Of a stretch of 64,000 bases of DNA, positions 42,313-51,345 are shown piece by piece. Source of the stretch: Streptomyces pseudovenezuelae (GTDB taxonomy: Bacteria; Actinomycetota; Actinomycetes; Streptomycetales; Streptomycetaceae); the NCBI RefSeq assembly GCF_029892565.1, contig NZ_JARXVH010000002.1:186001-250000 (forward strand), read 5' to 3'. The position numbers were made by a program, and so were the translations under genes. Under the pieces are notes generated by a model. The model did no database searches and was not told where the DNA came from. It saw only the letters and a program-made list of their open reading frames with translations. The first letter of the stretch is position 1. Every line of letters starts with the position of its first letter.

Positions 42313-44169
42313 ATGCCGAATATCCGGGCTCGTCTGCTCGTGGTTCTGGTTGTCCTCTGCGGATTCCTGACGGTGGCGGGTGCCTCGCCCGCCACCGCCG
42401 CCACCGTCCCCGACTCCCTCTCGTTCGACGGCACGGCCCTCACCGTGTCGAACGGCCGCTTCGTCGACGCCACCGGCCGCGAGGTGGTGCTGCGCGGCTA
42501 CAACGTCTCCGGCGAGACCAAGCTGGACGAGCACAGCGGCCTGCCCTTCGCCTCGGTGGCCGACGCTAAGAAGTCGGCGACCGCGGTGCGCGCCCTCGGC
42601 GGCGCCAACGCGGTCCGCTTCCTGCTGTCCTGGGCCTACGCCGAGCCCGTGCGCGGCCAGGTCGACACGGCCTACCTGGCCGCCGCGACCGCGCAGATGC
42701 AGGCCTTCCTCGACGCCGGCATCCGCGTCTACCCCGACTTCCACCAGGACCTCTACTCCCGCTACCTGTTCAACGAGGGCAGTTGGTACACCGGCGACGG
42801 TGCCCCCAAGTGGGCGGTGGATCTGGGGAGTTACCCCGCCGAGTCCTGCGGCATCTGCCTCTTCTGGGGTCAGAACATCACCCAGAACGCGGCCGTGACC
42901 AAGGGTCAGTACGACTTCTGGCACAACAACTACGGTCTGCAGGACGCCTTCCTGACCACGGCGCAGTCCACGATGACCTACCTCGTGCAGCACCTCACCG
43001 CCGCCGAGTTCGCGGGTGTCGTCGGCTTCGACCCCTACAACGAGCCGTTCGCCGGCACCTACGACTCCGGCCAGGCCTCCCGCACCTGGGAGGCGAACCT
43101 GCTGTGGCCCTTCTACCAGAAGTTCCGGGCCCGGATGGACGCGGCCGGCTGGCAGACCAAGCCCGCCTTCGTCGAGCCGAACCTCTTCTGGAACTCCAAC
43201 ATCGACTCCCAGAAGCAGGAGGGCGGCCTGCTCGACGCGGGCACGCTCGGCTCGCGCTACGTCTTCAACACCCACTTCTACGACCAGAAGGCCATCTCCG
43301 GCATCCTCATGTGGGGCAACGCGGCCGACGGCCAGTACGCGACCGACTTCGGCACGATCCGCGACCGCGCCTCGGCCGCCGGCACCACCGCCATCGTCAG
43401 TGAGTTCGGGCACCCCCTGTCCGGAACGGTCGCGGGCAAGGCGCCCACGGTCCTCAAGGCGATGTACCAGGCCCTGGACTCCCGTGTCCCCGGGGCGAGT
43501 TGGTGGACCAACCCGGCGAACTCCGGCCCAGTCCTGTCCGGCTCCCAGTGGCAGTGGGACATCTACAACGGCCGCCACCACGAGCTGATGAACGACAACC
43601 CCGACAAGGTGCTCACCTCCGGCGACGCCTGGAACGACGAGGACCTCTCCGCCGTCAACATGAACGACTCCGGCACGGTGACCCTTCGCCAGGACGCCCG
43701 CCTGCTGGACCGGATCTACCCGAGCGCGACCTCGGGCTCCACGGCCGCGTTCACCTATGAGGACCGCTCCCGGGACGGTTCGACGACCCTGACCTGGAAC
43801 CCGGTGCCGAGTTCGCTCCCGAATGTGTCCTCGCTGGTGGGCACCGGTCAGTACAGCCTGCTGGTGTGGCGCTCGGGCAGTGCCACGGCACCCACCGAAC
43901 TTCACCTCCCGGCGTCCTTCCCCACCTCGACGACCACGGTCGTCTCCGACCTGGGCACGGCGTACGCGCCGCCCGCCTACACCTCGTCGACCCCCGTCGG
44001 CGTGGCCCCGGAGCCGGGCGGCACCGGCAGCCGCCGGCTGCTGCTGACGGACTCCGACTCCGGCGTCCTGCACTACGCGCTGGTGACCAACGGAGCGACC
44101 TCACCGTCCGCTTCCCTGCTGAGCGCGGCGAAGTCCGAGCTGGCGGCTTGGGCGGCGACGAAGTTCTGA
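42313..44169 (+). CDS. Secreted GH5-family glycoside hydrolase (endoglycoceramidase/cellulase-like)
   Basis: This 618-residue protein has a signal peptide (MPNIRARLLVVLVVLCGFLTVAGASPATA) and a GH5 TIM barrel to about residue 470. The acid/base is Glu244 in FDPYNEPFAG and the nucleophile Glu364 in IVSEFGHP. The motif LRGYNVSGETK and the long C-terminal beta domain resemble endoglycoceramidase-type members, which cut glycans from lipids; a plain beta-glucanase role is possible. It stands alone. Confidence 0.85.
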   Translation: MPNIRARLLVVLVVLCGFLTVAGASPATAATVPDSLSFDGTALTVSNGRFVDATGREVVLRGYNVSGETKLDEHSGLPFASVADAKKSATAVRALGGANAVRFLLSWAYAEPVRGQVDTAYLAAATAQMQAFLDAGIRVYPDFHQDLYSRYLFNEGSWYTGDGAPKWAVDLGSYPAESCGICLFWGQNITQNAAVTKGQYDFWHNNYGLQDAFLTTAQSTMTYLVQHLTAAEFAGVVGFDPYNEPFAGTYDSGQASRTWEANLLWPFYQKFRARMDAAGWQTKPAFVEPNLFWNSNIDSQKQEGGLLDAGTLGSRYVFNTHFYDQKAISGILMWGNAADGQYATDFGTIRDRASAAGTTAIVSEFGHPLSGTVAGKAPTVLKAMYQALDSRVPGASWWTNPANSGPVLSGSQWQWDIYNGRHHELMNDNPDKVLTSGDAWNDEDLSAVNMNDSGTVTLRQDARLLDRIYPSATSGSTAAFTYEDRSRDGSTTLTWNPVPSSLPNVSSLVGTGQYSLLVWRSGSATAPTELHLPASFPTSTTTVVSDLGTAYAPPAYTSSTPVGVAPEPGGTGSRRLLLTDSDSGVLHYALVTNGATSPSASLLSAAKSELAAWAATKF

Positions 44170-44235
44170 CCAAGGACACGGGTCCGGCCAGGCCCTCGAC
44201 CGGTCGACTCCGGCGGGGGTCGGCCGGCTTTCCCC

Positions 44236-44255
44236 AGTACTGCAACGGCAGTTGA
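44236..44255. repeat. Left copy of a 20-bp inverted repeat pair (possible mobile element end)
   Basis: AGTACTGCAACGGCAGTTGA reads as the reverse complement of 45940-45959 with one mismatch. The two copies face each other and enclose 1.68 kb. The sequence interrupts the dehydrogenase remnant. Confidence 0.6.
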
Positions 44256-44484
44256 TCAGCCCGGAGGCCGTGCGCTCGGCGGCGGTGTAGGGACCAAGAC
44301 CCGGCACGGCAGCCAAGCCCGCTGTCGACGCATTGGTGACGATGGACCCGCCGCCGCTTGCGCCGATCGGTGACGAACAGTGCTTCACCGCCGGCGGCCC
44401 GGATCTCTGTGACGAGGTGTTCGCCGAGTTCGGTGCGCCTGGCGACGACGACCGGGCGGTCGCCGAAACGACGAGAGCGCACAT
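44244..44484 (-). pseudogene. Remnant of a short-chain dehydrogenase gene
   Basis: One minus-strand frame from 44482 reads RRFGDRPVVVARRTELGEHL and continues to GGEALFVTD, the second part of a short-chain dehydrogenase Rossmann fold. About 10 codons later a different frame gives GGSIVTNASTAGLAAVPGLG then PYTAAERTASGLIN, the catalytic Ser/Tyr region. The nucleotide-binding start, the middle and the C-terminus are missing, and the Lys after YTAA is Glu. The gene is dead. The remnant explains most of the gap between the GH5 and hydrolase genes. Confidence 0.75.
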
Positions 44485-44488
44485 CAGC

Positions 44489-45322
44489 CTAAAAGAGATC
44501 GGGAGTTGTCGGCGTCACGTCATCGAGAAACGCGCTCACCATCGGCACCAGTACCGCCGACTCCCAGAAGATGCCGACGTGCGTCGTCGGCAGGATCACC
44601 AAGCGCGCGGCCGGAACCGCGCCCCATGACGTTGCCGCGTCCGCATCGTCGCCGCCTCGCATCTTGAAAAACGCCAGCGTGTGCTCCGGCTTCACATCAT
44701 CCGCATCACCGGCGATGACCATCGTCTTGACAGAGATCGACCGCATCTCCGCGTCGCTGATGTTCTGTTCTTCGCCGCCGAAGACTCTCATCTTTCTGAG
44801 GTAGGCCTCGAACGCCGTGGCGTCCGGCGTGTGTGCCATGAACGCCTTCTCGACGGACGTACCGGCCCACGGTGAGGTGCCTCCGGAATCCTCGGTGCCC
44901 TCCACCACCCACGGATACCAGCCGTCCCTGCGGTAGGCGGCCGACAGCGTGACCAGCTTCTTGACGAGTGCCGGGTGCCGGAGCGCGAGCTGCAGTGCGA
45001 CCCCGCCGCCTTGTGAGTAGCCCATCACGTCCGCGCGCTCGACCGACAACGCGCGCAGCAACGCCGCGGCATCGTCGGCGAACTGGGGGTAGGACAGCTC
45101 GCGTGACGTGTCCGGCGTGCGGCCGTGCCCCTGCTGATCGAAGACGATCACGGTGCGCGTGCCCGCGAAAGCCGACACCCATGGCTCCATCGAGGCGGCG
45201 GCCATGTACGCGCCCGGGATGAGCAGCAACGGAGCCGTTTCCGACGCGCCGAGCTCTCCATACACCTCGTGATACAGGCTCACACCGTTGATCGGCAGGT
45301 GACCACTGCGCGAAGGCTTCAT
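44489..45322 (-). CDS. Alpha/beta hydrolase
   Basis: This 277-residue protein has the alpha/beta hydrolase fold: LLLIPGAYMAAASM is the oxyanion region, GYSQGGG the nucleophile elbow near residue 107, and PTTHVGIFWES holds the catalytic His. Conserved FDQQGHGRTPD is typical of the family. The ATG at 45322 follows AGGGG; a GTG six bases earlier is possible. Local GC is lower than in most of the window. It lies within the segment bounded by inverted repeats at 44236 and 45959. Confidence 0.85.
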   Translation of the reverse strand: MKPSRSGHLPINGVSLYHEVYGELGASETAPLLLIPGAYMAAASMEPWVSAFAGTRTVIVFDQQGHGRTPDTSRELSYPQFADDAAALLRALSVERADVMGYSQGGGVALQLALRHPALVKKLVTLSAAYRRDGWYPWVVEGTEDSGGTSPWAGTSVEKAFMAHTPDATAFEAYLRKMRVFGGEEQNISDAEMRSISVKTMVIAGDADDVKPEHTLAFFKMRGGDDADAATSWGAVPAARLVILPTTHVGIFWESAVLVPMVSAFLDDVTPTTPDLF

Positions 45323-45344
45323 CGCCACCCCTGTCCCGACTCAG

Positions 45345-45800
45345 TCATACGGTCACCTGGTGGCCGGCCCGGCGAAGCACACCGACGGCTTCCGCAAGCC
45401 GGGCTGCTGGGACGAGCACAAGGTCTCCGTCGTAGCTCGCGGCTGTCCAGACCGGGAGCTCGCCGGCGGCGAGCGGCGCGACGACAGCGCTGAGCATCCC
45501 CGTCGTTTCCGGGTCGTGCGCGTCATCGCCGTTCCACAGCGCCGCCCAGCCGTCCTTAGCCGTGTCGTCGCGCCGCATCGCGGCGCCTCCGTCAGGACCG
45601 AGCACGAGCGCGAGCAGGCTGGATTCGAGGGCGACCTTGCGGACGTCGGACACCCGCTCAAGGACGAAGCGGCCCTCGAGCACGCGAAGATTCTGAGTTC
45701 GGGCGACCGGCACCGAGCTCACGCGCCGCGCGGCCGACGTACGCGGTGACACAGCATCAGAGTCCGCGTGACTGCCTTCGTCGTCGCCGGCATGAGCCAT
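45345..45800 (-). CDS. ACT/CASTOR-like domain protein
   Basis: This ~151-residue protein has a polar N-terminus of ~30 residues and a C-terminal domain with GMLSAVVAPLAAGELPVWTAASYDGDLVLVPA, the pattern of small ACT-like amino-acid-binding proteins. The start at 45800 is preferred to 45806 because GGGAGG then lies eight bases upstream. It ends 22 bases before the start of the hydrolase gene, so the two are probably an operon. Ligand and role are unknown. Confidence 0.75.
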   Translation of the reverse strand: MAHAGDDEGSHADSDAVSPRTSAARRVSSVPVARTQNLRVLEGRFVLERVSDVRKVALESSLLALVLGPDGGAAMRRDDTAKDGWAALWNGDDAHDPETTGMLSAVVAPLAAGELPVWTAASYDGDLVLVPAARLAEAVGVLRRAGHQVTV

Positions 45801-45939
45801 TCGCATGTCCTCCCGTTGCGGCATAGCGATCCAGGCAATGCGGGATCCCCTCCCCTGTTCTACCGCTGTGCCGCACCCGCCGCCACGCCGTTGCACGAGC
45901 TGGTCCGGGTCGCGGGCGCGCGTTGGACCCCCGGACCGT

Positions 45940-45959
45940 TCAACTGCCGTTGCGGTACT
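45940..45959. repeat. Right copy of the 20-bp inverted repeat pair
   Basis: TCAACTGCCGTTGCGGTACT matches the reverse complement of 44236-44255 at 19 of 20 positions. Its last two bases are part of the vanX stop codon, so the junction is exactly at the 3' end of vanX. Confidence 0.6.
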
Positions 45960-46566
45960 AGGTGATGGGGAAATCGAAATAGGTGTGCGGAAAAGGTTCG
46001 GCTTTGAGTGTGTAATGCCACCACTCGCAGGCGTAGGAACGAAAACCGCAGGCTTCCATGATGGAACACAGATGCTGACGGTTCGCCGCCTCGACTTCCG
46101 TGATCCCCTTTGCTCCATGATGCGAGATCGAATCCATGAGGTCGTGGTCACCGCCCATGGGGGCCAATTCGCCGGTAGCCAGGACGTACAGCGTCAGGTC
46201 CACGGTGCTCCCGCGACTGTGGCCCGACCTGGCGGCCACGTATCCCAGGTCGAACATCCCGGATCTCTCGATGTTCGGATAGTGCCGGGGTTTCGTGCGG
46301 CCGTCCTCCGGCTGTTGCGACCACCGAAGAAAGCAGTCCACGGCTCGCTGCGGGCGATAGCCGTCCCACAGAAGCAGTCCGAAGCCGAGGGACTCGGCTT
46401 TTTCCTGCGCCTTTTCCAGAGCCGCGCACAGGCGCCGCGTGCCGACGATTCGATTGGCCAGATAGCCGTCAACCGGTTTGCCGGTGAAGTTGTCCCAGGT
46501 GGCGTACTTGGCATCCCAACGTATTCCAGGAACCACCTCGTCCACGAAGACGAAATCTTCCTTCAT
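45958..46566 (-). CDS. vanX: VanX D-Ala-D-Ala dipeptidase
   Basis: This 202-residue zinc enzyme destroys D-Ala-D-Ala so that only D-Ala-D-Lac enters the wall. Zinc ligands are His and Asp in SGHSRGSTVDLTL and His in CEWWHYTL, where Glu is the catalytic base; DGYRPQRAV holds the conserved Arg. The length is that of VanX exactly. The ATG overlaps the vanA stop (ATGA). GC is clearly lower than in the flanking genes, which fits transfer of vanHAX as a unit. Confidence 0.97.
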   Translation of the reverse strand: MKEDFVFVDEVVPGIRWDAKYATWDNFTGKPVDGYLANRIVGTRRLCAALEKAQEKAESLGFGLLLWDGYRPQRAVDCFLRWSQQPEDGRTKPRHYPNIERSGMFDLGYVAARSGHSRGSTVDLTLYVLATGELAPMGGDHDLMDSISHHGAKGITEVEAANRQHLCSIMEACGFRSYACEWWHYTLKAEPFPHTYFDFPIT

Positions 46567-47603
46567 CGGCTTTTCTCCGTCAGCGCCAATGACGCCAGCC
46601 GGTCGATCACCTCGGAAAGCGGCAACCCCGCGGCCGCCATCATCCTCGGATAACGGCTGTACGAGGTCAGACCGGGCAGGGTGTTGACCTCGTTGAGGAC
46701 GACTTCTCCATCGTCCCTGAGGAACATGTCCACCCGCGAGAGTCCCGTACATCCCAGCGCGCGGTACACGGCCTTCGCTGTCTCCTGGACGAGTGAACGC
46801 GACTCTTCCGGAATGTCGGCCGGGACGATCGGCGTGGAGTTTTCGGAACCGCTTTCAGGCTCGTCCTCCTGGTGGATTCGGAAGAATCCGTGAGTGAGGG
46901 AGATGTGATCCACCTCGCCCGCGAACAGATCCAGCTCGTTCCCGAGGATGGCGCATCCGGTCTCGCTGCCGACGACAGCCTCTTCGATCAGCACCTTCGA
47001 GTCGTACCGCCGTGCGGTCTCCACAGCGCTCAGCAGTTCCTCTTTCCCGGACACCTTGCTGACGCCGAAGGACGACCCCGAACGGGCCGGCTTCACGAAG
47101 ACGGGATAGGTGAGCAGGTCGGGATCGACGTTTTCGTGCGCCATGACGGTCCAGAAATTCGGCGTGGCGATTCCCGCGCTTCTGGCGACGAGGTAGGCGA
47201 GAGACTTGTCCATGCACAGGGCAGAACTCTGTACATCGCAGCCGACGTAGGGGATGCCGGAGAGCTCCAGCAGACCCTGCATCGCGCCGTCCTCGCCGAG
47301 TTTGCCGTGCAGGACGGGCAGCACGAGGTCCAGACCGATCGCTTCGTATCGTCCCTGCTCCAGGACGAGCAGGCCGCCGGCGCTCCGGTCGGGCGACAGC
47401 AGGGCCGGACGGCACCTGCCGGCCTCCCAGTCCGCGTCAGGCCCGTCACAGAGTTTCCAGGCGCCGTTCTTCGTGATCCCGATATAGAACGGCTCGTACT
47501 TGTCGAGGTCGAGGTTTCGGGCGACCTCCTGCGCGGACTTGACGGAGACGGGATGCTCTTCGGAGCAGCCGCCGAATATGATGCCGACCTTCAACCTAGC
47601 CAT
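46563..47603 (-). CDS. vanA: VanA-type D-alanine--D-lactate ligase
   Basis: This 346-residue ATP-grasp ligase makes D-Ala-D-Lac. IIFGGCSEEHPVSVKSA, FVKPARSGSSFGV and LNEVNTLPGLTSYSRYPRMM are characteristic of the VanA/VanB group. The omega loop has THGFFRIHQEDEPE, with the His that lets these enzymes use D-lactate in place of D-alanine. It overlaps vanH upstream by eight bases and vanX downstream by four, so the three are one tightly coupled operon. Confidence 0.97.
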   Translation of the reverse strand: MARLKVGIIFGGCSEEHPVSVKSAQEVARNLDLDKYEPFYIGITKNGAWKLCDGPDADWEAGRCRPALLSPDRSAGGLLVLEQGRYEAIGLDLVLPVLHGKLGEDGAMQGLLELSGIPYVGCDVQSSALCMDKSLAYLVARSAGIATPNFWTVMAHENVDPDLLTYPVFVKPARSGSSFGVSKVSGKEELLSAVETARRYDSKVLIEEAVVGSETGCAILGNELDLFAGEVDHISLTHGFFRIHQEDEPESGSENSTPIVPADIPEESRSLVQETAKAVYRALGCTGLSRVDMFLRDDGEVVLNEVNTLPGLTSYSRYPRMMAAAGLPLSEVIDRLASLALTEKSR

Positions 47604-48579
47604 GCTGACTCCTGCTTTCGAATTTCAGACAGTTGGAGAGGGAGTTCTCGACCATGTCGCTCAGGGCGTGATCCGTGTAATAGGCGGTGTGCGGGCTGAT
47701 CAGTACATTCGGCAGACTCTGCAGCCGCAACAGCGGTTTGCTGTCGATGGGTTCGTCCCTGCGGTCGGCGTAGAAGATTCCTTCCTCTCCTTCGAGGACA
47801 TCCAACGCCGCGCCGCCCAGCCTGCCGCTCTCCAATGCCTGGACAAGGGCCTCGGTGTCGATGAGCGCGCCACGTCCGGTGTTGACAATCAGCGCGCCGG
47901 GCTTCATCTGCTCCATGCGCCGCTGATCCAGCAAATGGCGCGTGTCCGCGTTGAGCGGCGCATGGAGCGTGACCATGTCGCTCAGCTTCAGCAATTCATC
48001 CAGTGGCACGTAGTCGGCGGCGGTTTTTGGACGGTTGTCATGGGCCAGGATGCGGCAGCCGAAGCCCTGAAGCCTGTCCATGACCGCTGTGCCGATGCGG
48101 CCTGTGCCGATCACTCCGACGGTCAGATCGCGCAGCTCTTTCCCGCGCAGTTCACTCAATCGGTAGTCGTGCATGTCTGTGCGACGGACGATGGATTTCG
48201 CATCTCGCACCGCCATCAACATCAGCATCAAGGTGTAGTCGGCAACGCTGTCCGGCGAGTAGCAGACGTTTTCAACGGTGATGCCGACACTGCCCGCGTA
48301 TTCCACATCGACGTGGTTGTACCCGATGCTCCTTGTGGAGATGTACGTCACGCCGGCTTGGCCAAGCGCAAGAAGAGTGGCGTTGCTGATGCGGGTCTTG
48401 TGGCCGACGCTGATACATCGGCTTCCGGACGCCATTTCAATAGTGGCCGCGGATACCGGTGCGTCGGTGATGGTCGGCGTTACGCCGAAGCGTGGCGCCA
48501 GCTCCTGGAACAAGACGGCTTCATCTGGGCCGCACCCATAAATGGTGACCCGGGGCGGTTCGCTGTCGCTGTCGGTCAT
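47596..48579 (-). CDS. vanH: VanH D-lactate dehydrogenase
   Basis: This 327-residue NADH-dependent 2-hydroxyacid dehydrogenase reduces pyruvate to D-lactate for Van[21 protein letters not shown] is the nucleotide fold, [13 protein letters not shown] and [12 protein letters not shown] hold the active-site Arg-Glu-His set, and RSIGYNHVD is typical of VanH. The ATG at 48579 follows GGAGG with only one base between, an odd spacing also seen at vanK. It is the first gene of vanHAX and is divergent from murF2. Confidence 0.96.
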   Translation of the reverse strand: MTDSDSEPPRVTIYGCGPDEAVLFQELAPRFGVTPTITDAPVSAATIEMASGSRCISVGHKTRISNATLLALGQAGVTYISTRSIGYNHVDVEYAGSVGITVENVCYSPDSVADYTLMLMLMAVRDAKSIVRRTDMHDYRLSELRGKELRDLTVGVIGTGRIGTAVMDRLQGFGCRILAHDNRPKTAADYVPLDELLKLSDMVTLHAPLNADTRHLLDQRRMEQMKPGALIVNTGRGALIDTEALVQALESGRLGGAALDVLEGEEGIFYADRRDEPIDSKPLLRLQSLPNVLISPHTAYYTDHALSDMVENSLSNCLKFESRSQHG

Positions 48580-48670
48580 GCCTCCAGTCAAGGAGGTGTG
48601 GTGTTGCCCGAACGTATGTGGTTTTCGATATGCCTGCGATACACCACACTGCCTTGACTGGGGCCATGCC
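48575..48670. promoter_or_regulatory. Imperfect 30-bp mirror-image arms between vanH and murF2
   Basis: Bases 48575-48604 and 48641-48670 are inverted repeats matching at 25 of 30 positions, separated by 36 bp. Each arm, read towards its gene, contains ACACCACAC..CCTTGACTGG followed by an ATG. The region therefore drives both genes from symmetric elements and probably binds one regulator, most likely a VanR-type protein. Confidence 0.65.
48577..48634 (-). promoter_or_regulatory. Upstream box of vanH shared with vanK
   Basis: These 58 bp, counted from the vanH start codon upstream, match the vanK upstream box at 51343-51400 at 47 of 58 positions without any gap. Conserved cores are CATGCCTCCAG, GGTGTTGCC, CGTATG and GGTTTTCG (plus-strand reading). 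It is the best candidate for a VanR binding region. Confidence 0.65.
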
Positions 48671-48707
48671 TTTCCAGGAAACAGCCTTCATCGGAACCCG
48701 GTCATGA
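48666..48707 (+). CDS. 13-residue leader ORF overlapping the murF2 start
   Basis: The frame [13 protein letters not shown] starts at the ATG inside the right palindrome arm, with GGGG just upstream, and its TGA overlaps the murF2 ATG (ATGA). Translation of murF2, which has no good ribosome site of its own, may depend on it. It may instead be a relic of the duplicated vanH start region. Confidence 0.4.
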   Translation: MPFQETAFIGTRS

Positions 48708-50047
48708 TCCCGCTCAGCCTCGGCGAGATCGCCGCGGTCGTCGGCGGGACGGTCGAGGGCGACGGTGCCGTGACGGTGACCGCGCCGGCCGTGCTCGACG
48801 GTCGGCAGGTCGAGCCGGGCGGTCTCTTCGTCGCCTTCGCCGGCGAGCACGTCGACGGCCACGACTACGTGGGGCAGGCCGGACGGGCCGGCGCGGTGGC
48901 CGTGCTCGGCTCCCGGCCCACGCCGCTGCCCACCGTCGCGGTCGACGACGCTCGGGCCGCACTGCAGGCGCTCGCCGCCCACGTCGTGGCCCGGCTGCGG
49001 GACGGGCCGACCGTTGTCGGAGTGACCGGCTCCCAGGGCAAGACCGGCACCAAGGACCTGCTGGCGGCCGTGCTGTCGAGTGCCGGGCCGACGATCGCCA
49101 CCATCGGCTCGCTCAACAACGAGCTCGGCGTGCCGCTCACCATGCTGCGCGCCGACGCGGCCACCCGGTTCCTCGTCCTTGAGATGGGAGCCCGCCACGT
49201 CGGCGACATCGCCGCGCTCACCGGTCTGGTCGCGCCCGACATCGCCGTAGTCCTCAATGTGGGCCAGGCCCACCTCGGCGAGTTCGGGTCGCGCGCGGCC
49301 ATCGCCAGGACCAAGGGCGAGTTGGTGCGGGGGCTGGCGCCCGGCGGCACCGCCGTCCTCAACGCCGACGATCCCCGGGTGGCCGCGATGCGCTCGCTCA
49401 CCGACGGTCCGGTGCTGACCTTCGGCCGGGCGCGGCACGCCGACGTGCGGGTGCTCGACCTGACGCTGGACCGGCTCGGCCGACCGTCCTTCACACTGCG
49501 GACCGCGGACGCCTCGTCTCCCGTCGCGCTGCCGCTCGTGGGCGCCCACCAGGCGCTCAACGCGTCGGCCGCCGCAGCTGCGGCACTGGCGGCCGGCGTA
49601 CCCCTCGACCTGGCCGCGGCGGCGCTGGCCACGGTCTCGCTGTCGAGGTGGCGCATGGAGCTGCGCGACCTCGCCTGCGGCGCGACGCTGCTCAACGACT
49701 CCTACAACGCCAACCCCGACTCGACCCGCGCCGCCCTGAACGCGCTGGCGGCGATCGAGCGCGGGCGCCGCATCGCCGTCCTCGGCGAGATGCTCGAACT
49801 CGGTGCCGCGAGTGAGGCCGAGCACCGCGCTGTCGGGGAGTACGCCGCGGCCCGGGCCGACGTGGTGGCCGTGGTCGGCGAGGGCGCCCGGTCGATCGCC
49901 GAGGGCGCGGGGGAGCGGGCGGTGTCGCTGGCCGACAACGACGCGGCCGTCGACTGGCTGCGCGGCCACCTCGCGGCCGGCGACGTGGTGCTCGTCAAGG
50001 CCTCGCGCGGGGCGTGCCTTGATGAAGTCGCCGCCGCGCTCGGGTAG
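48704..50047 (+). CDS. murF: Second MurF ligase (UDP-MurNAc-tripeptide--dipeptide/depsipeptide ligase)
   Basis: This 447-residue Mur ligase adds the terminal dipeptide to UDP-MurNAc-tripeptide. The ATP site is [39 protein letters not shown] and the C-terminal domain match MurF. Position between vanHAX and vanK suggests a copy that accepts D-Ala-D-Lac, as proposed for murF2 in other glycopeptide resistance clusters. The ATG at 48704 has a poor ribosome site and overlaps a short upstream frame. Its high GC contrasts with vanHAX. Confidence 0.93.
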   Translation: MIPLSLGEIAAVVGGTVEGDGAVTVTAPAVLDGRQVEPGGLFVAFAGEHVDGHDYVGQAGRAGAVAVLGSRPTPLPTVAVDDARAALQALAAHVVARLRDGPTVVGVTGSQGKTGTKDLLAAVLSSAGPTIATIGSLNNELGVPLTMLRADAATRFLVLEMGARHVGDIAALTGLVAPDIAVVLNVGQAHLGEFGSRAAIARTKGELVRGLAPGGTAVLNADDPRVAAMRSLTDGPVLTFGRARHADVRVLDLTLDRLGRPSFTLRTADASSPVALPLVGAHQALNASAAAAAALAAGVPLDLAAAALATVSLSRWRMELRDLACGATLLNDSYNANPDSTRAALNALAAIERGRRIAVLGEMLELGAASEAEHRAVGEYAAARADVVAVVGEGARSIAEGAGERAVSLADNDAAVDWLRGHLAAGDVVLVKASRGACLDEVAAALG

Positions 50048-50172
50048 TTCGACGACGTGGTCACGGTCTCGGACGAGGTTGCCGTGATGCAGCATCGAGC
50101 CGCGGTGCCGCATCGAGGTGAACCTCTCAGGCACGACCCGTGCGCCGGTCCGATAGGAGCGCAGGCTCGGGC

Positions 50173-51345
50173 TCAGCGCCCGCGCCGCCTCATGTACAGG
50201 TCGAAGGCCCGATAGACCATCGGCCGCAGAGGCAGGTCCCACTCGCCCACGTACCGCACCGCCTGACCGCCCGTGCCGACCTTGAACTGGATCAGGCCGA
50301 CGTGCGGGTCGTCGGCGTCGAGGGTGGGGGTGATGCCGCGCAGGTCGTAGACGTCGCAGCCGGCCGCCAGCGAGTCGCGGATCATCGCCCACTGGCAGGC
50401 GTTGGAACCGCGCACCTCGCGCTTCCCGGTGGAGGAGGCGCCGTAGGAGTACCAGGCGTGGGCGCCGACGCGTACCAGGACGGTGGCGGCGACCAGGTCG
50501 CCCTGGTGATGGGCCAGGTAGAGCCTGATCCGCTCGGGATCCTCGGCGCTCAATGCCGCGACCATGGTCTCGAAGTAGCCCAGTGGGCGGGGCGTGAAGC
50601 GGTCGCGCTCGGCGGTGTGGACGTAGAGGTCGTGGAACGCCTTCAGGTCCCGGCCGAGCATGTCCTCGACCGTGCTCCCGACCGTGACCTCGACTCCCTC
50701 CTTGGCCGCCTTCTTGATGTTGCGGCGCCAGAGCTGGTTCATGCCCTTGAGCAGGTCGTCCTCGGTCTTGCCGGCCAGCGGAATCTCGTACTTGAACTGC
50801 GGATGCCCGACCCCGAAGCCGTCCTCCGGGCTCTGCGGCAGCCAGCCGGCGTCCCTGAGCCGGCCGGCCACGCGGGCGCCGACCGGGTCGGCCCACTGGC
50901 CGGACATGTCGGTGAGCCGCCTGATGCCCGGGTCGGTGATGCCCTCCTTGACCTGGGCGGCGCTCCAGGTGTGCGTGCGCACCGGCGGGCCGAGTCGGAC
51001 CGCGAACGCGCCGTGTGCCTTGAGATACGCCGCCAGTGGGTCGAGCCACGCGTCGATCTCGCCGGTCCAGTCGATGACCGGGCCCTCGGGCAGATAGGCC
51101 AGGGTGTAGCGGTCGAGCCGCGGCACCGGGCGGTGCAGGACGAGCCCGGCACCGACCAGCCGTCCGCGGTCGTGCCAGCCGAGGGACTCGCTGCGCCACT
51201 CGGTCTTGACGCGGGCCCACGCCGGAGTCTGCAGAAAGCTGACCGACCGCTGTGCCCGCACGAACGCCAAGTGGTCGGCGGCACTGATCGGCCTGACGGT
51301 CAGGCTCGCGCCCGCGGCTGTTCGTACTGCTTCGCTGTAGGACAT
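50173..51345 (-). CDS. vanK: VanK, FemX-type peptidyltransferase
   Basis: This 390-residue Fem-family enzyme transfers glycine from tRNA to the lysine or diaminopimelate side chain of the precursor. MNQLWRRNIKKAAKEGVEV, YFETMVAAL and FKVGTGGQAVRYVGEWDLP are characteristic of Fem proteins. In Streptomyces coelicolor VanK is needed because the normal FemX does not use precursors ending in D-Lac. Its upstream box and its GGAGG-C-ATG start copy those of vanH. It is convergent with murF2 and divergent from the vanS-like gene. Confidence 0.93.
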   Translation of the reverse strand: MSYSEAVRTAAGASLTVRPISAADHLAFVRAQRSVSFLQTPAWARVKTEWRSESLGWHDRGRLVGAGLVLHRPVPRLDRYTLAYLPEGPVIDWTGEIDAWLDPLAAYLKAHGAFAVRLGPPVRTHTWSAAQVKEGITDPGIRRLTDMSGQWADPVGARVAGRLRDAGWLPQSPEDGFGVGHPQFKYEIPLAGKTEDDLLKGMNQLWRRNIKKAAKEGVEVTVGSTVEDMLGRDLKAFHDLYVHTAERDRFTPRPLGYFETMVAALSAEDPERIRLYLAHHQGDLVAATVLVRVGAHAWYSYGASSTGKREVRGSNACQWAMIRDSLAAGCDVYDLRGITPTLDADDPHVGLIQFKVGTGGQAVRYVGEWDLPLRPMVYRAFDLYMRRRGR

